NCBI RefSeq assembly: GCF_022808645.1
Contig: NZ_JAKZKT010000009.1
Coordinates: forward strand, 1 to 64,000
DNA from: Bacillus litorisediminis
Lineage (GTDB): Bacteria > Bacillota > Bacilli > Bacillales > JC228
DNA: 64,000 bases
Reading direction: 5' to 3'
A program made the translations under genes and the position numbers. Below are positions 10,175 to 17,921 of the stretch, piece by piece; the stretch's first letter is position 1; every line of letters starts with the position of its first letter. Below the pieces are notes generated by a model. It was not told where the DNA came from and searched no databases. It saw only the letters and a program-made list of their open reading frames with translations.

Positions 10175-11194
10175 TTATTTTTCCTCATGGATTAGCTTTT
10201 TTCTATTTGTAGTAAGTGGAGGCTGTTCTAGCCACTTCTTTTCAACCAAAATGTCAAATATGTCTTTTGCATAAATCATTACTTCAGTAATAATTTTACT
10301 ATATTGAGCAGTCAAATCGGACCTCATAGAAACGGATAAGGCATGAGAAATTAAGCTTATGTCCACAGAGTTTAATATATTTATCATTGAAAAGATTAGT
10401 TTATCTGAAAATGGAGATACAGTTGAATCCGTTACTTCCATACTGACAGTAACAGTACCTAAAAGGTCTTTTTCCATTAGTAATTTGTTGAAAAGTGAGA
10501 TTTGTTTTTCACTTATTTTTTTTCCTTTAAGGATATATTCTTTTAGTTTTTTATCTTTAATTACTTGGGCGAAACCGAGCATAATGATAACGGAAAAATA
10601 ATTTCTTTCGATGTTAAAGAAAATTTCCGATAATTCTATGGCATTTATCGGTCTTTTTTTACCCATAAAACCGGATAGAAAAGATTCCTTTTGAATAAAC
10701 TCTATTTCCTTTGGGTAATTCATTTTTGGCGGGCGATCATAAATACCTTTTGATAACATCAGTTTGACTGCTTTGTTAAACATTTCAGCAGATGTATGTA
10801 GACATTCGATAAAGAAGTCTAATACATCTAGGCGAACGTTGTTAGAGGCAACATAACTATAATTAATCATTCCTAACCGATTCATCATATAAATATAACT
10901 AAGTGTAAATATATCATTAAAAAGAGGAGGAGCAGCCAAATTAACATCACCATCTGAAAAAGCCACAGGCAGTGGAAAATTTTCTTCAAGAAGGATTGAT
11001 TTTGTTTTCTCAAGTCGCCCTTTCGAAATTTGCAATGCTTCTTTAGCTAATGGAAGAATCTCCTCATCTTGCAGATGGTGTAAAAAGTAAGACAAGAAAC
11101 ATAAGCTCATGCTTTCTTGCATATAAATGCCCCAAAGTCCTCCGATTTCTGTGCAGGTTAGCTCAATATTGACTGCTTTTTTATCTGGCTTCAA
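10175..11194 (-). CDS. DUF3231 family protein
   Basis: A 339-residue, mainly helical protein that matches DUF3231 in length and in its two-repeat layout. Each half carries a block like LTCTEIGGLWGIYMQESMSL / IELSEIFFNIERNYFSVIIM (about residues 12-31 and 188-207), a run of helices, and an xPPK/xPPL segment. Each half has the look of a four-helix bundle. The family is almost confined to spore-forming Bacillales and has no established role. The start is TTG at 11194, set by GGGAGG about 9 nt upstream. It is transcribed alone. Confidence 0.75.
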   Translation of the reverse strand: MKPDKKAVNIELTCTEIGGLWGIYMQESMSLCFLSYFLHHLQDEEILPLAKEALQISKGRLEKTKSILLEENFPLPVAFSDGDVNLAAPPLFNDIFTLSYIYMMNRLGMINYSYVASNNVRLDVLDFFIECLHTSAEMFNKAVKLMLSKGIYDRPPKMNYPKEIEFIQKESFLSGFMGKKRPINAIELSEIFFNIERNYFSVIIMLGFAQVIKDKKLKEYILKGKKISEKQISLFNKLLMEKDLLGTVTVSMEVTDSTVSPFSDKLIFSMINILNSVDISLISHALSVSMRSDLTAQYSKIITEVMIYAKDIFDILVEKKWLEQPPLTTNRKKLIHEEK

Positions 11195-11501
11195 TTCATG
11201 AATCCTCCCAGTTTGTGTTTGGTTTAATGACTAGTCTTCAGGATTATCTCGTAACCAGAGGATATTTAATAGTGACACAAGAGCATCTATTACTAAACTC
11301 TAGAACTGAAACAACTTGATTTTATTTGGTTCCATTTCATTATATATATTTTGGTTTATTATTTTGCGATTTATTCTTTTCCGCATTTCTTTTAAGTTGA
11401 GTTTCAGAGGGCTATATGAAGATAAGCCTCTTTTTAACGATGTATAGCCCGTAATGGTTAATAATATCAAAATTTATATCATCCTGAATGTGTCTTGTTA
11501 A
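11195..11501. other. Gene-free spacer between DUF3231 and the SMR pair
   Basis: No coding region is visible in these 307 nt. On the plus strand AGAGG and CCTCT (about 11406-11431) flank a small hairpin followed by TTTTT, a weak terminator-like structure. The minus-strand SMR operon must end near the left-hand boundary. Confidence 0.4.
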
Positions 11502-11816
11502 CTATGAAACCAGCTTTAATCCTATGGTAGCGATTAAAATCATTGCGATAAAAATAATTCTTTTTACATCTCTTGACTCACCATATAAAAGCATTCCCAA
11601 TATAGCTCCACCAGACGCACCAATTCCTGTCCAAACTGCATAGGCTGTCCCCATAGGTATTGTTTTCATTGCAATTGCAAGAAATAAAAAACTTGCTCCA
11701 AATGCAAGAATCAGCAAAAGCAGGGAATTCCAATTTCGCGTCTTATGCCATTTATTGATCAAGGAAACACCAAACATTTCGAATACTCCAGCAAGGACTA
11801 AAGAAATCCACGCCAT
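11502..11816 (-). CDS. ykkD: Small multidrug resistance (SMR) subunit, YkkD-like
   Basis: A 104-residue, four-helix SMR protein with the family hallmarks WISLVLAGVFEMFGVSLINKW (membrane helix 1 with the proton-coupled Glu, about residue 13) and PMGTAYAVWTGIGASGG. It overlaps the stop of the upstream SMR gene by one nucleotide (TAATG), so the two are translationally coupled and form a heterodimeric pair. Because the operon is headed by a guanidine-I riboswitch, the pair most likely exports guanidinium or related cations across the cell membrane. The symbol follows the gene order and riboswitch context of B. subtilis ykkCD; orthology is inferred. Confidence 0.82.
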   Translation of the reverse strand: MAWISLVLAGVFEMFGVSLINKWHKTRNWNSLLLLILAFGASFLFLAIAMKTIPMGTAYAVWTGIGASGGAILGMLLYGESRDVKRIIFIAMILIATIGLKLVS

Positions 11817-12169
11817 TAGGAATCAGCTCCTTCCTTACCTTTTCTCTCGTCTTTTTCATTAGTAACCCATTTCAAGCCAATGACGCCTGCGAGTAAAAGT
11901 AAAATAAGAAGTATTTTGCTTGTTTTAAACGGCTCACCAAAGAAAATGATTTCTGAAAAAACAGTTCCGGCTGTACCTATTCCTACAAAGACTGAATATA
12001 CCGTTCCAACCGGAAGTTTTTGCCCAGCCATTATCATTAAATAAAAGCTGATCAATATGGATATAACAGTTCCCATCCAAGTCCATACGTCATGTGCGTG
12101 TGTTAGGCCAATAACCCAAAAAACCTCGAAAAGGGCAGCTATGAATACTTTTATCCAGTTTGCGTTCAT
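11816..12169 (-). CDS. ykkC: Small multidrug resistance (SMR) subunit, YkkC-like
   Basis: A 117-residue, four-helix SMR protein beginning MNANWIKVFIAALFEVFWVIG, with the essential membrane-embedded Glu in helix 1 (FEVFW, about residue 14) and KLPVGTVYSVFVGIGTAG in helix 2-3. The start at 12169 is fixed by GGAGGAG eight nt upstream; a longer open frame reaching into the riboswitch is not translated. The C-terminus is highly charged (NEKDERKGKEGADS). It is the first gene after the riboswitch and is coupled to the second SMR gene. Together they should form an asymmetric antiporter using the proton gradient. Confidence 0.85.
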   Translation of the reverse strand: MNANWIKVFIAALFEVFWVIGLTHAHDVWTWMGTVISILISFYLMIMAGQKLPVGTVYSVFVGIGTAGTVFSEIIFFGEPFKTSKILLILLLLAGVIGLKWVTNEKDERKGKEGADS

Positions 12170-12191
12170 AAAGAATACTCCTCCAATCGTA

Positions 12192-12318
12192 TAAAAAATA
12201 AAAAAGCCTGAGAGTAACTGGTAAACAGTTTCTCCCGGGCTTTTGTCCCTCCGTGGCACAGCTAAAGCTGCGAGTTTTCTCTCGGACCGGACCAACAGAC
12301 ATGTTGCGGAACCCTAGA
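12192..12318 (-). ncRNA. Guanidine-I (ykkC-yxkD) riboswitch with terminator
   Basis: On the minus strand the leader shows the conserved ykkC aptamer words in order: CTAGGGTTCCGCAACATG (from 12318), TGGTCCGGTCCGAGAGAAAA, CACGGAGGGACAAAAGCCCGGGAGA. The last element also forms the 5' arm of a terminator hairpin: GCCCGGGAGAAACTG pairs with CAGTTACTCTCAGGC, followed by TTTTTT near 12190-12200. This is the known architecture of the class that binds guanidinium: ligand binding protects the aptamer and prevents the terminator. It stands directly before the SMR pair, the best-known gene context of the class. Confidence 0.93.
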
Positions 12319-12347
12319 AAACATAAACAATATATAATTCCTTTTAT

Positions 12348-12376
12348 ATTATACATATCCTTAAACGTTTTGTTAA
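12348..12376 (-). promoter_or_regulatory. Sigma-A promoter of the riboswitch-SMR operon
   Basis: On the minus strand TTAACA (12371-12376), a 17-nt spacer and a perfect TATAAT (12348-12353, preceded by TG) lie about 30 nt upstream of the riboswitch 5' end. Confidence 0.7.
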
Positions 12377-12486
12377 GCAGAAAAATTAGATTGAACAAGT
12401 GATCAAATGAAGAAGGATATGAAACGATCAATAAGTTAATTCGTATAAATATGATTAAAGGAGGATTCACTCTTTTTTGTATAAGG

Positions 12487-12849
12487 TTAATCAGCATCTT
12501 TGGCAGTGCGACGGAAATCAGTGTAGTATACTGTAAATTCTTGGGTTTGAGATTCTATATTTTGTATGAACTGCGCTTTAATTTGTTCTAATAAAAGACT
12601 CTTCAATTTCTCAAGTCTTATTGGTCCGATTCCAGGCAATTTTTCTGGAATCATTACTTTAAATACCCCTTGCCTTTTATACATACGAACGCTACCAAAT
12701 CCCGTTCTTTCTTTTTTACCTAATTTATAAGTAAATTCAAATCGTTGCTCAATGAAGGAAGATACTTCTGGGAGTCCTAAATTTTCATAAATGGCAGGAA
12801 ATTGATGAAAGACAGGAGAATTGGTGAACGATATAGAAGTAATGTTCAA
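12487..12849 (-). CDS. Hypothetical protein, 120 residues
   Basis: A soluble 120-residue protein that I do not recognise. It begins at TTG (12849) with AGAGGTG six nt upstream. The middle is basic and strand-rich (FEFTYKLGKKERTGFGSVRMYKRQGVFKVMIPEK in pieces), followed by a helical segment IRLEKLKSLLLEQIKAQFIQNIE and an end rich in charged residues. There is no signal peptide or membrane segment. It lies beside the SMR operon, same strand, with about 110 nt between it and the SMR promoter; no functional link is evident. Confidence 0.6.
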   Translation of the reverse strand: MNITSISFTNSPVFHQFPAIYENLGLPEVSSFIEQRFEFTYKLGKKERTGFGSVRMYKRQGVFKVMIPEKLPGIGPIRLEKLKSLLLEQIKAQFIQNIESQTQEFTVYYTDFRRTAKDAD

Positions 12850-12944
12850 ATGCTACACCTCTATCATTTGTATATTAAATATTTTTACCAATGTAAGGTC
12901 GAATAATTTGACACTGTACTTTGAGTAATTTGTGCGAGGGCATT

Positions 12945-13310
12945 GTGCTAACGAATATTGAACTACACCAAAATATTAAAATTGTAACCAAAAAAGAAGT
13001 TAGTTTAAGAACACTGCTAAATGTAATTGGTATTTTCATCTTTGGAGGGTTACTTTTAACCATCGTTACTGTTCCATTTTCTGTCAATAAAAAAATGGAT
13101 TTATATATGAATAATTCCTTGAAGTTAGATTTTAATAATCTCCAGGAGTTTTTACTATTTATTTTTGGAAGTGCATCTATTTATTATTTTTTAGTTAATA
13201 TTTATTTTAAAGGGGGATTCTGGCAGAAAGTTTTCTTTATAACTCTTTTCCTTCTTAGTTGTTTTTGTTTATTTATGGTTATTTATCTTTTTGTCAATTC
13301 AACACACTAA
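12945..13310 (+). CDS. Small membrane protein of unknown function
   Basis: About 121 residues with three predicted membrane helices (LLNVIGIFIFGGLLLTIVTVP, FLLFIFGSASIYYFLVNIYF, VFFITLFLLSCFCLFMVIYL). The N-terminal 25 residues are polar. GTG at 12945 is the likely start because GAGGG lies about 5-9 nt upstream; a TTG at 12921 is also possible. It belongs to no family I can name and is not clearly in an operon with the SDR gene 33 nt downstream, although cotranscription is possible. Confidence 0.5.
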   Translation: MLTNIELHQNIKIVTKKEVSLRTLLNVIGIFIFGGLLLTIVTVPFSVNKKMDLYMNNSLKLDFNNLQEFLLFIFGSASIYYFLVNIYFKGGFWQKVFFITLFLLSCFCLFMVIYLFVNSTH

Positions 13311-13343
13311 TCGGTAATATCTACTAATTCGGAGATAACTAAA

Positions 13344-13934
13344 ATGAATCATTCACAAAATAAAATTGCACTTATTACAGGAGCTAGTAGTCCAAGAGAT
13401 ATAGGTATAGCTATTTGTAGGAAACTAGCTTCTCAAGGTATCGATATATTTTTTACACATTGGAAATCTGATATTACATGGATAGAGAAATTTCAACAAG
13501 AGATTGTAAATATGGTTCATTATGCTGTCAATATGAGGTCAACTTTTCTGCTCAGTGTGGAGTTTGCACGACTTTTTGAGAAATCCACATTAGAAACTGG
13601 ACGAATCATAAATATGACTTCTGGACAGGAATTAGGCCCAATGCCCGGTGAGTTAGCTTATGCAGCAACTAAAGGAGCGATTTCAGCCTTTACGAGGTCA
13701 CTTTCTGCAGAACTAGCCCCATTAGGGATCACGGTAAATGCGGTAAACCCGGGACCGACAGATTCAACGTGGATGACTGATGAAATAAGAGAGCACCTAT
13801 TACCAAAATTCCCAATGGGACGTATTGGACTTCCAGAAGATGTTGCACGGCTTATTGCCTTCCTTGCTAGCGATGACGCAAACTGGATAACCGGTCAGAT
13901 TATACATTCAGAAGGTGGATTTATTCGAAGTTAG
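13344..13934 (+). pseudogene. Short-chain dehydrogenase/reductase with an internal deletion
   Basis: SDR oxidoreductases are about 250 residues; this one is 196. The N-terminal cofactor motif is present (ALITGASSPRDIGIAI, glycine motif). The catalytic Ser (NMTSGQ) and Tyr-x3-Lys (YAATK) and the C-terminal PGPTDSTWM and GQIIHSEGGF are also present. But the sequence jumps from TWIEKFQQEI to VNMVHYAVNMRSTF near residues 52-60. That removes about 55 residues including the NNAG strand of the Rossmann fold. The junction (about 13500-13515) keeps the frame. The product would lack part of the nucleotide-binding sheet and is probably inactive. An intact relative would be an NAD(P)-dependent reductase of unknown substrate. 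Confidence 0.7.
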
Positions 13935-13990
13935 AATATAACAGGACACATCAAATAACAATATATAATACTTTAAAAGGAGTGGAGGCT

Positions 13991-14401
13991 ATGGAAAATA
14001 ATTATTCTGATTGCCTAGAGATAAAGGTAATAGCTCCAGCAGATTGCGGAAATTCACCAAGAAAATTTTTATTAAAGGACATGATTATTGCCTTTGCTAG
14101 GAATGATATAGATTTTATAACTAAGTATACGGCTGATAACGTTTGCTGGAATATAGTAGGTTTCAAAACAGTTAGCGGTATCAATGAAGTTATTGAACTA
14201 TTACAAAGAAGAAATACTGATAAAATGATTGAAATTAATATACATACAATCATTACACATGGTAAAACAGGTGCCGTCAACGGCATCCTAAAATCGGGAG
14301 ATAGCAAGGCTTATGAATTTTGCAACGTGTACCATTTTATTAGTACAGGGAAAAATACAATAAAAGAAATTACCTCATATGTAATACAAGCTGCCCCGTA
14401 A
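13991..14401 (+). CDS. NTF2-like / SnoaL-type domain protein
   Basis: A 136-residue protein with the cone-shaped NTF2 fold pattern: N-terminal helices (PRKFLLKDMIIAFARNDIDFI), then ADNVCWNIVGFKTVSGINEV, and curved strands ending in NVYHFISTGKNTIKEITSYV. Proteins of this type are small-molecule binding or isomerase-like, and in Bacillus many are stress-linked orphans. ATG at 13991 is preferred over GTG at 13982 because AAAGGAG lies eight nt upstream. It follows the damaged SDR gene by about 55 nt and may be cotranscribed with it. Confidence 0.65.
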   Translation: MENNYSDCLEIKVIAPADCGNSPRKFLLKDMIIAFARNDIDFITKYTADNVCWNIVGFKTVSGINEVIELLQRRNTDKMIEINIHTIITHGKTGAVNGILKSGDSKAYEFCNVYHFISTGKNTIKEITSYVIQAAP

Positions 14402-14587
14402 AGGTTTTTTGAACATGAACAATTTTTACTAGATAGTGACCGCTTGTTGAAAAAAGTGAAGATATACTTATAAATTTAGTGAAAACCGAAGTTATATACT
14501 TTATTTCTTTAAATTGCTTAATGGACAATTTGCCAGTTACTATGACATTATTGAAGTAACAAAAAGATTGGAGATCAAAATATTAAA

Positions 14588-15526
14588 ATGAAAATATCGA
14601 ATAAAGCAGTTTGTAAGTCTAGTAAATGGATTAAACGAAATGCTAGGCCGTTAGAGGCTGCAAGATGGGAATATTTTTTTGAAGGTTACTCGCAGGATCA
14701 AGTTATACACTATTTGTCTGCTTTTCAAAATAAGGATGGCGGGTTTGGGCATGGCATTGAACCTGATTTTTGGTCGCCGTATTCATCACCAATGGCCACA
14801 TGGGCAGCGGGACAGATTTTAATAGAAATCGGAGCGAATCCAACAGATGAAATAGTTAAATCTATGATTTCATATTTGGTAAATACGTATGATAAAGAAA
14901 CTGGAATGTGGGCATCGGTACTGCCAGAAACCAATCAGTATCCACACGCACCTTGGTGGCATTGGGAAGAGGGGGTGCAGGAGAAATGGATGTTTAATCC
15001 TAGTGCAGAGCTCGCTGCGTTTCTTGTGCATTGGTCTTCTGAAGAGAGTGAAACCTCAGAAATAGGATGGTCAGCCATTGAAAAAGCAATTGATCGTTTA
15101 ATGAAAGCTAATGAAATGGAACGACATGAAATCAATAATTATCAACAGTTAATTAAAATAATGAATTTACACAAAACTACATTTAATACAAGGTTTCACT
15201 ATTCTTTAAGTGAAGTTTCTAATAAAGTCATGTCTTTCGTTGAAAAGTCTGTAGAATGGGATGCATCAGAATGGTCAACGGGTTACAAATCACTTCCTCT
15301 TGACTTTATAGACAGTCCCGAGCATCCGCTTTCTGAAAAATTCAGTGATTTAATTGAACAAAACTTGAATTTTTACATAGAGACAATCTCAGATGAAGGT
15401 ACATGGGATATTTCATGGAATTGGGGAGGTTATCCAGAAGAATTTGCGGTTTCGAGAAGATACTGGAAAGGGATCTTGACCGTAAATCGGTATAAACTGC
15501 TTAAATCGTTTGGATATTTACTTTGA
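14588..15526 (+). CDS. Alpha/alpha-toroid protein (prenyltransferase/squalene-cyclase-like repeat)
   Basis: A 312-residue soluble protein. The segment HYLSAFQNKDGGFGHGIEPDF (about residues 41-61) matches the QW/GGFG repeat of terpenoid cyclase and prenyltransferase alpha/alpha toroids, and W-rich segments recur (MWASVLPE, WWHWEEG, GTWDISWNWGGYPEE). No DxDD or catalytic zinc site is evident, so it may be a toroid-fold protein without cyclase activity. It is a stand-alone gene; the start ATG is preceded by a weak GGAG about 14 nt upstream. A strong terminator follows. Confidence 0.65.
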   Translation: MKISNKAVCKSSKWIKRNARPLEAARWEYFFEGYSQDQVIHYLSAFQNKDGGFGHGIEPDFWSPYSSPMATWAAGQILIEIGANPTDEIVKSMISYLVNTYDKETGMWASVLPETNQYPHAPWWHWEEGVQEKWMFNPSAELAAFLVHWSSEESETSEIGWSAIEKAIDRLMKANEMERHEINNYQQLIKIMNLHKTTFNTRFHYSLSEVSNKVMSFVEKSVEWDASEWSTGYKSLPLDFIDSPEHPLSEKFSDLIEQNLNFYIETISDEGTWDISWNWGGYPEEFAVSRRYWKGILTVNRYKLLKSFGYLL

Positions 15527-15567
15527 ATGTTTTATCCGATAACGGGTTCGTTGATTTAAGAAATATC

Positions 15568-15616
15568 GTGCAGCACTTTGCATATCTTCTTCGCAAATGT
15601 GCTGCACTTTTATTTT
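15568..15616 (+). terminator. Strong rho-independent terminator
   Basis: GTGCAGCAC and GTGCTGCAC form a perfect outer stem, extended by TTTGC/GCAAA, followed by TTTTATTTT. Confidence 0.85.
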
Positions 15617-15670
15617 GCTATACAAAGGTTAATGAAGAGGTAGATCATTTGGAAGATGATTCAAATTTAT

Positions 15671-15702
15671 AGTTGACTGAGTCAACTAATGTATTTTATA
15701 CT
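15671..15702 (+). promoter_or_regulatory. Promoter with overlapping palindromic operator of the MarR-GNAT gene
   Basis: AGTTGAC-TGA-GTCAACT (15671-15687) is a perfect inverted repeat with 7-nt arms. The -35 box TTGACT (15673-15678) lies inside it; an 18-nt spacer leads to the -10 box TATACT (15697-15702). A dyad on the -35 box is the classic place for repression by the dimeric MarR protein encoded just downstream. Confidence 0.75.
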
Positions 15703-15744
15703 ATTGTTGATTTAGAAATTTCTGAATTTTTAGGAGGAATCTCT

Positions 15745-16674
15745 ATGGGATCTGTTCATTATGTGGAAAAAATTAGAAAATTCAACAGATACTATGCAAA
15801 CGTATTAGGAAAAATTGATCAGGAAATCTATAATCAACCATTTACATTGACTGAAGCGCGTGTCATCACAGAGATCCATTATAGGAACGGTTGTACGGCA
15901 ACTGAAGTCAGAGAAAATCTTGGAATAGATCGGGGCTATATGAGCCGCATTATTCAACGTTTTGAAGACGAAAACATTATCATGAAAAAACATTCAACCG
16001 AGGATAAACGCCAGTATTCACTTTTTCTCACCGCATATGGCATCGAAATTTATGAAGACTTGGTTCAAATTGCAAATCGTGGAGTACATAAAATGATTCA
16101 GCATCTATCAAAAAATGAACTGTCCAAGTTAGTAACTTCTATGGAAACAATTGAATCCATATTTACGGGAAAACCTTCATCCCAGTCTGAAGTTCTCATT
16201 CGGCCTTTTCAACCTGGTGATGTTGGATATGTTGCCTGCCTCCATGGAAAGTTATACGACACTACATATCATTTTGGACGGATGTTTGAATATTATGTCA
16301 TGAAGGGTCTAACAGAATTTATGATAAATACCGATGGGGGAGAGCTATGGGTTGCTGAAATAGATAATGAAGTTGTTGGTTCTATTGCAATAACGAAATC
16401 GACTGATACTGTTGCACAACTGAGATGGTTTATTATTGATGAAAACTATCAGGGAAAAGGCATTGGAAAAAAACTAATCGAGACAGCACTAAATTTTTGT
16501 AAGGAGCAGCAATATCAACATGTGTTTTTATGGACTGTGAACATCTTAAAAACAGCTCGTTATCTTTACCAAAAATATAATTTTAGGCTAACGGAAGAAA
16601 AACCAAATGATGAATGGACTGGATCGAAATTGATTGAAGAACGATGGGATCTGGACCTTTCTAACCTAAATTAA
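15745..16674 (+). CDS. MarR-type regulator fused to a GNAT acetyltransferase
   Basis: A 309-residue two-domain protein. Residues about 1-145 form a MarR winged helix: LTEARVITEIHYRNG, TATEVRENLGIDRGYMSRII (recognition helix) and the wing KKHSTEDKRQYSLFLT. Residues about 150-305 form a GNAT N-acetyltransferase with the acetyl-CoA loop ENYQGKGIGKKLIE and the C-terminal VFLWTVNILKTARYLYQKYNF. Such fusions are known as a distinct class in bacteria, but ligand and acetylation substrate are mostly unknown. ATG 15745 follows TAGGAGGA. The dyad over its own -35 box suggests autorepression. A T-poor hairpin follows the stop. Confidence 0.9.
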   Translation: MGSVHYVEKIRKFNRYYANVLGKIDQEIYNQPFTLTEARVITEIHYRNGCTATEVRENLGIDRGYMSRIIQRFEDENIIMKKHSTEDKRQYSLFLTAYGIEIYEDLVQIANRGVHKMIQHLSKNELSKLVTSMETIESIFTGKPSSQSEVLIRPFQPGDVGYVACLHGKLYDTTYHFGRMFEYYVMKGLTEFMINTDGGELWVAEIDNEVVGSIAITKSTDTVAQLRWFIIDENYQGKGIGKKLIETALNFCKEQQYQHVFLWTVNILKTARYLYQKYNFRLTEEKPNDEWTGSKLIEERWDLDLSNLN

Positions 16675-16687
16675 TGATTAACTAAAT

Positions 16688-16722
16688 GGAAGGGATAATA
16701 AAAATCCCTTCCTCTCATTTGT
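16688..16722 (+). terminator. Hairpin after the MarR-GNAT gene
   Basis: GGAAGGGAT pairs perfectly with ATCCCTTCC across a seven-nt loop. The downstream run is only moderately T-rich, so the strength of termination is uncertain. Confidence 0.6.
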
Positions 16723-16770
16723 AATCTTCCTCTGAAATTGTTAAATAAGATAAAGGGAGTTTGGAGCATT

Positions 16771-16797
16771 GAAACGCAAGAACCGTCCCTCTGTTTC
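16771..16797 (+). repeat. Solitary half of a REP-like palindrome
   Basis: This 27-nt segment begins GAAACGCAAGAACCGTCC and ends CTCTGTTTC. It matches the right arm of the perfect palindrome at 51607-51662 with one mismatch (CCCTCTG here, CCCCCTG there). It lies between the MarR-GNAT and TetR genes and has no partner arm nearby. Confidence 0.8.
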
Positions 16798-16853
16798 AGA
16801 AGTAAATGTTGTCATTCTAAATAGTTAGTGGTAAAATTCATCTAAAGAGTTAG

Positions 16854-16869
16854 TTAGTTGAATAACTAA
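16854..16869 (+). promoter_or_regulatory. Candidate TetR operator
   Basis: TTAGTT-GAAT-AACTAA is a perfect inverted repeat 15 nt before the start codon of the TetR-family gene, just ahead of its ribosome binding site. TetR dimers commonly bind such dyads to repress their own gene. Confidence 0.55.
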
Positions 16870-16884
16870 GTAGAGGGTGATAAA

Positions 16885-17475
16885 ATGGCGAAACCAAATG
16901 TTATAAGTAAGGTAGATCTAATTAAAAGTGCGAAGGATTGTTTAGTTGAAAACGGGATAGAAAAGTTTACATTAAGGGCTGTTGCAGAGGCAGCAGGAGT
17001 TACACAGGGGACAGTCTATTACCATTTTAGAACGAAGGAACAGTTGTTATTAGAAATTGTTGAAGATATTTGTGAACGATCTTGGACAGAAATATCCAAC
17101 CAAAGTAATCAATATTTCGTCAGTCAAGCCATTGAATCTGCTAAGAGTCGTTGTTCCTATGATTCATTTTTTCATAAATTATTTTTAACATTGGTTGCAT
17201 CGAGTTTTAATAATGAAAAAATGCGAAGTCAATTAGGAGACGTTATTTTATCAGAAAATAACACTCTCATTCAAAATTTATCTGATGTATGGGCAAAGTC
17301 ACCAATAGAAGGTGTTTCCCTTGAAACGTGGGGAATTCTCTTTAATGCAATTGTTGACGGGATAGCATTACAAGCATTATTACAAAAAGATTTTCCCGTA
17401 GAAAAAACATATGAAGAGATTGAAAAGTTGTTTAAGGGGCTTAGTCATTTGCTTGAAAAGGAGGAAAAGCAATGA
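16885..17475 (+). CDS. TetR/AcrR family transcriptional regulator
   Basis: A 196-residue regulator. The N-terminal DNA-binding domain (about residues 8-55) is canonical: LIKSAKDCLVENGIEKFTLRAVAEAAGVTQGTVYYHFRTKE in pieces, with the HTH at TLRAVAEAAGVTQGTVYYHF. The C-terminal half is a variable helical ligand-binding domain. AGAGGGTGA precedes the ATG. The stop overlaps the start of the next gene (ATGA), so regulator and membrane protein are cotranscribed and translationally coupled; the membrane protein is a likely regulatory target. Confidence 0.9.
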   Translation: MAKPNVISKVDLIKSAKDCLVENGIEKFTLRAVAEAAGVTQGTVYYHFRTKEQLLLEIVEDICERSWTEISNQSNQYFVSQAIESAKSRCSYDSFFHKLFLTLVASSFNNEKMRSQLGDVILSENNTLIQNLSDVWAKSPIEGVSLETWGILFNAIVDGIALQALLQKDFPVEKTYEEIEKLFKGLSHLLEKEEKQ

Positions 17476-17891
17476 AAGGATATTTGATCACTGCATTTTG
17501 GGGTCTTTTAGTATGGTTTTGTGCAACCATGTTTTTTGTCCTGCTTGGAGAACATGTCCTCTTTAGTCCCGGAACCGATGCTTTTATAATCAGCACATTG
17601 TTATTAATAATCGGCACAGCATTTTTGTTGTACGGTGTTACATACGTTTATCTCAAGTTTAATCAATCAAAACATGCGCCATTAAAGTTTGGAATCATTG
17701 GAACGATAGTTGGTTTATCGTTGGATACAATTACTTTATCAAATCACCATTTAGTTTTCCCTAAATTAGATGATTCACAGATTATTGCATTTACGGCGTG
17801 GATGTGTTTTGCATATGCATTATATTTAATAATACCTGCCTTGATTAATCAGCAAAGAAATAAGCGCCGAAAGCATGAGGTTGACTTATAG
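17472..17891 (+). CDS. Four-helix membrane protein coupled to TetR regulator
   Basis: A 139-residue integral membrane protein with four hydrophobic segments (about residues 5-25, 35-58, 66-88 and 97-118) and a basic C-terminus QQRNKRRKHEVDL. I do not recognise the family. Its ATG overlaps the TetR stop by four nt. The coupling suggests it is the main output of the TetR regulator, perhaps an envelope or transport function; this is inference from position only. Confidence 0.75.
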   Translation: MKGYLITAFWGLLVWFCATMFFVLLGEHVLFSPGTDAFIISTLLLIIGTAFLLYGVTYVYLKFNQSKHAPLKFGIIGTIVGLSLDTITLSNHHLVFPKLDDSQIIAFTAWMCFAYALYLIIPALINQQRNKRRKHEVDL

Positions 17892-17921
17892 AGTGTTAAT
17901 ATTTTTTTATAGGAGGGTTCT

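Noticed and set aside
12090-12497. 135-codon frame across the riboswitch
   Set aside because: It runs through the guanidine-I aptamer and terminator in another frame and lacks a start signal.
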